Assembly (NCBI GenBank): GCA_031275535.1
Contig: JAISOR010000011.1
Span: 1-5,276, forward strand
Origin: Treponema sp.
Lineage (GTDB): Bacteria > Spirochaetota > Spirochaetia > Treponematales > Breznakiellaceae
Direction of reading: 5' to 3'
Length of the DNA: 5,276 nt
Shown piece after piece: positions 4,725 through 5,276 of the stretch (position 1 is the stretch's first letter; every line of letters starts with the position of its first letter). The notes under the pieces are model-generated. The model did no database searches and had not been told where the DNA came from. It saw nothing but the letters and a program-made list of their open reading frames with translations. A program made the translations under genes and the position numbers.

Positions 4725-5276
4725 TTACCCGGCAGGCTTTTCACAGATTTTGTCTTCCGGCAGCCTGCGCAGGAGGCATTCGGCAAGGGTCGCGGAGTCC
4801 ATGGGTTTGGCAAGAAAGCCGTTGAACCCCTTTGCAAGGAACATGTTCTTGGCCTCTGATACGGCATTGGCGGTTAACGCCACAATGGGCGTAGCGGAGG
4901 AACTGCCTCCCTGCCGAATTATTCCGGCGGCTTCAACGCCGTCCATACCCGGCATCATGTGATCCATAAGGATAAGATCGTAGCGCTTATCCGCAGCCAT
5001 TTTTACCGCCTCTGTGCCGCTCTTCGCCATATCGGGTTTAATACCAAAAGAACCAAGCATGAAGGACGCCACTTCCAGGTTGATTTCAATGTCGTCCACC
5101 AAAAGCACCTCCGCTTCGGGCGCGGTAAATTCTATTATGTCGATTTTCTCTTCCGGCAAATCCTCAAGGGAGCCTGTTTTCAAGTCAAGGGTTACGGTAA
5201 ACACCGACCCTTTTCCGTATTCGCTTTTGATGTTGATGGAACCGCCCATCATCGTACAGAGCCGTTTGGTTATGAC
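4725..5276 (-). CDS. Hybrid histidine kinase, C-terminal part: end of ATPase domain plus response-regulator receiver
   Basis: The frame is open to the window edge, so only the last 183 codons are present. Counting from the edge, residues 1-30 (VITKRLCTMMGGSI, then SEYGKGSVFTVTL) are the end of a HATPase_c kinase domain, including the SxxGKGSxF G2 box region. A short linker follows. Residues 56-175 form a CheY-like receiver with all key residues: the acidic pair Asp61-Asp62, phospho-acceptor Asp105 in LMDHMMPGMDG, Thr135 in ALTAN and Lys157 in AKP. The protein would pass phosphate from its own histidine to Asp105 or onward in a phosphorelay. The sensor and dimerisation parts, which would reveal the signal, lie outside the window. 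The receiver is at or close to the C-terminus, with only about eight residues after it (EDKICEKPAG end), so no Hpt or output domain follows. It is convergent with the upstream genes and separated from them by the structured spacer. Confidence 0.92.
   Translation of the reverse strand, partial: VITKRLCTMMGGSINIKSEYGKGSVFTVTLDLKTGSLEDLPEEKIDIIEFTAPEAEVLLVDDIEINLEVASFMLGSFGIKPDMAKSGTEAVKMAADKRYDLILMDHMMPGMDGVEAAGIIRQGGSSSATPIVALTANAVSEAKNMFLAKGFNGFLAKPMDSATLAECLLRRLPEDKICEKPAG

Noticed and set aside
4604..4825. 73-codon + strand frame at the end of the AT-rich zone
   Set aside because: No Shine-Dalgarno, it spans the 4656-4686 hairpin, and its second half is antisense to the receiver domain of the kinase.

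Overview
The window carries four protein genes on the + strand (one cut by the left edge), a stretch of about 1.2 kb with no convincing gene, and the 3' end of a two-component sensor gene on the - strand that runs off the right edge. Coding DNA is mostly GC-rich (many codons end in G or C), while parts of the intergenic DNA are very AT-rich. The gene content and protein style suggest a spirochaete, perhaps a GC-rich Treponema of the termite-gut type. That assignment is an inference from general impression; no marker gene in the window proves it.

Left part (1-1424): the C-terminal half of an M24-family metallopeptidase (Xaa-Pro aminopeptidase/prolidase type) overlaps by 7 bases the start of a DHH/DHHA1 phosphoesterase of the NrnA (nanoRNase/pAp phosphatase) type. 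They look like a translationally coupled pair. Middle (1425-2427): a 157-base AT-rich spacer holds two copies of ATGAC-N4-GTCAT exactly 20 bp apart, a candidate operator. A well-placed Shine-Dalgarno follows, then a 281-residue protein whose N-terminal third resembles sigma-70 region 2 and whose C-terminus resembles the region 4 helix-turn-helix. It is best read as a divergent sigma-like regulator. Next (2526-3530): a clear RlmJ-type 23S rRNA adenine-N6 methyltransferase with an Ala/Gly/Pro-rich insertion of about 41 residues that is not expected in the family.

Right part (3531-4724): no supported gene. The first 800 bases are GC-rich and full of inverted repeats: a perfect 12-bp stem at 3962/4016, tandem hairpins at 4082-4154 and a canonical G-quadruplex motif at 3898-3918. 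From about 4381 to 4620 the DNA drops to roughly 29% GC and contains two good sigma-70-type promoters on the + strand, neither followed by an obvious gene, then a strong hairpin at 4656-4686. The hairpin lies just past the stop codon of the convergent hybrid histidine kinase/response regulator gene (4725-5276, - strand).

No complete new system can be demonstrated from this sequence. The points most worth pursuing are the sigma-like gene with its tandem palindromes, the possible small RNA in the AT-rich zone, and the structured GC-rich spacer, which may be a dispersed repeat or the relic of one.
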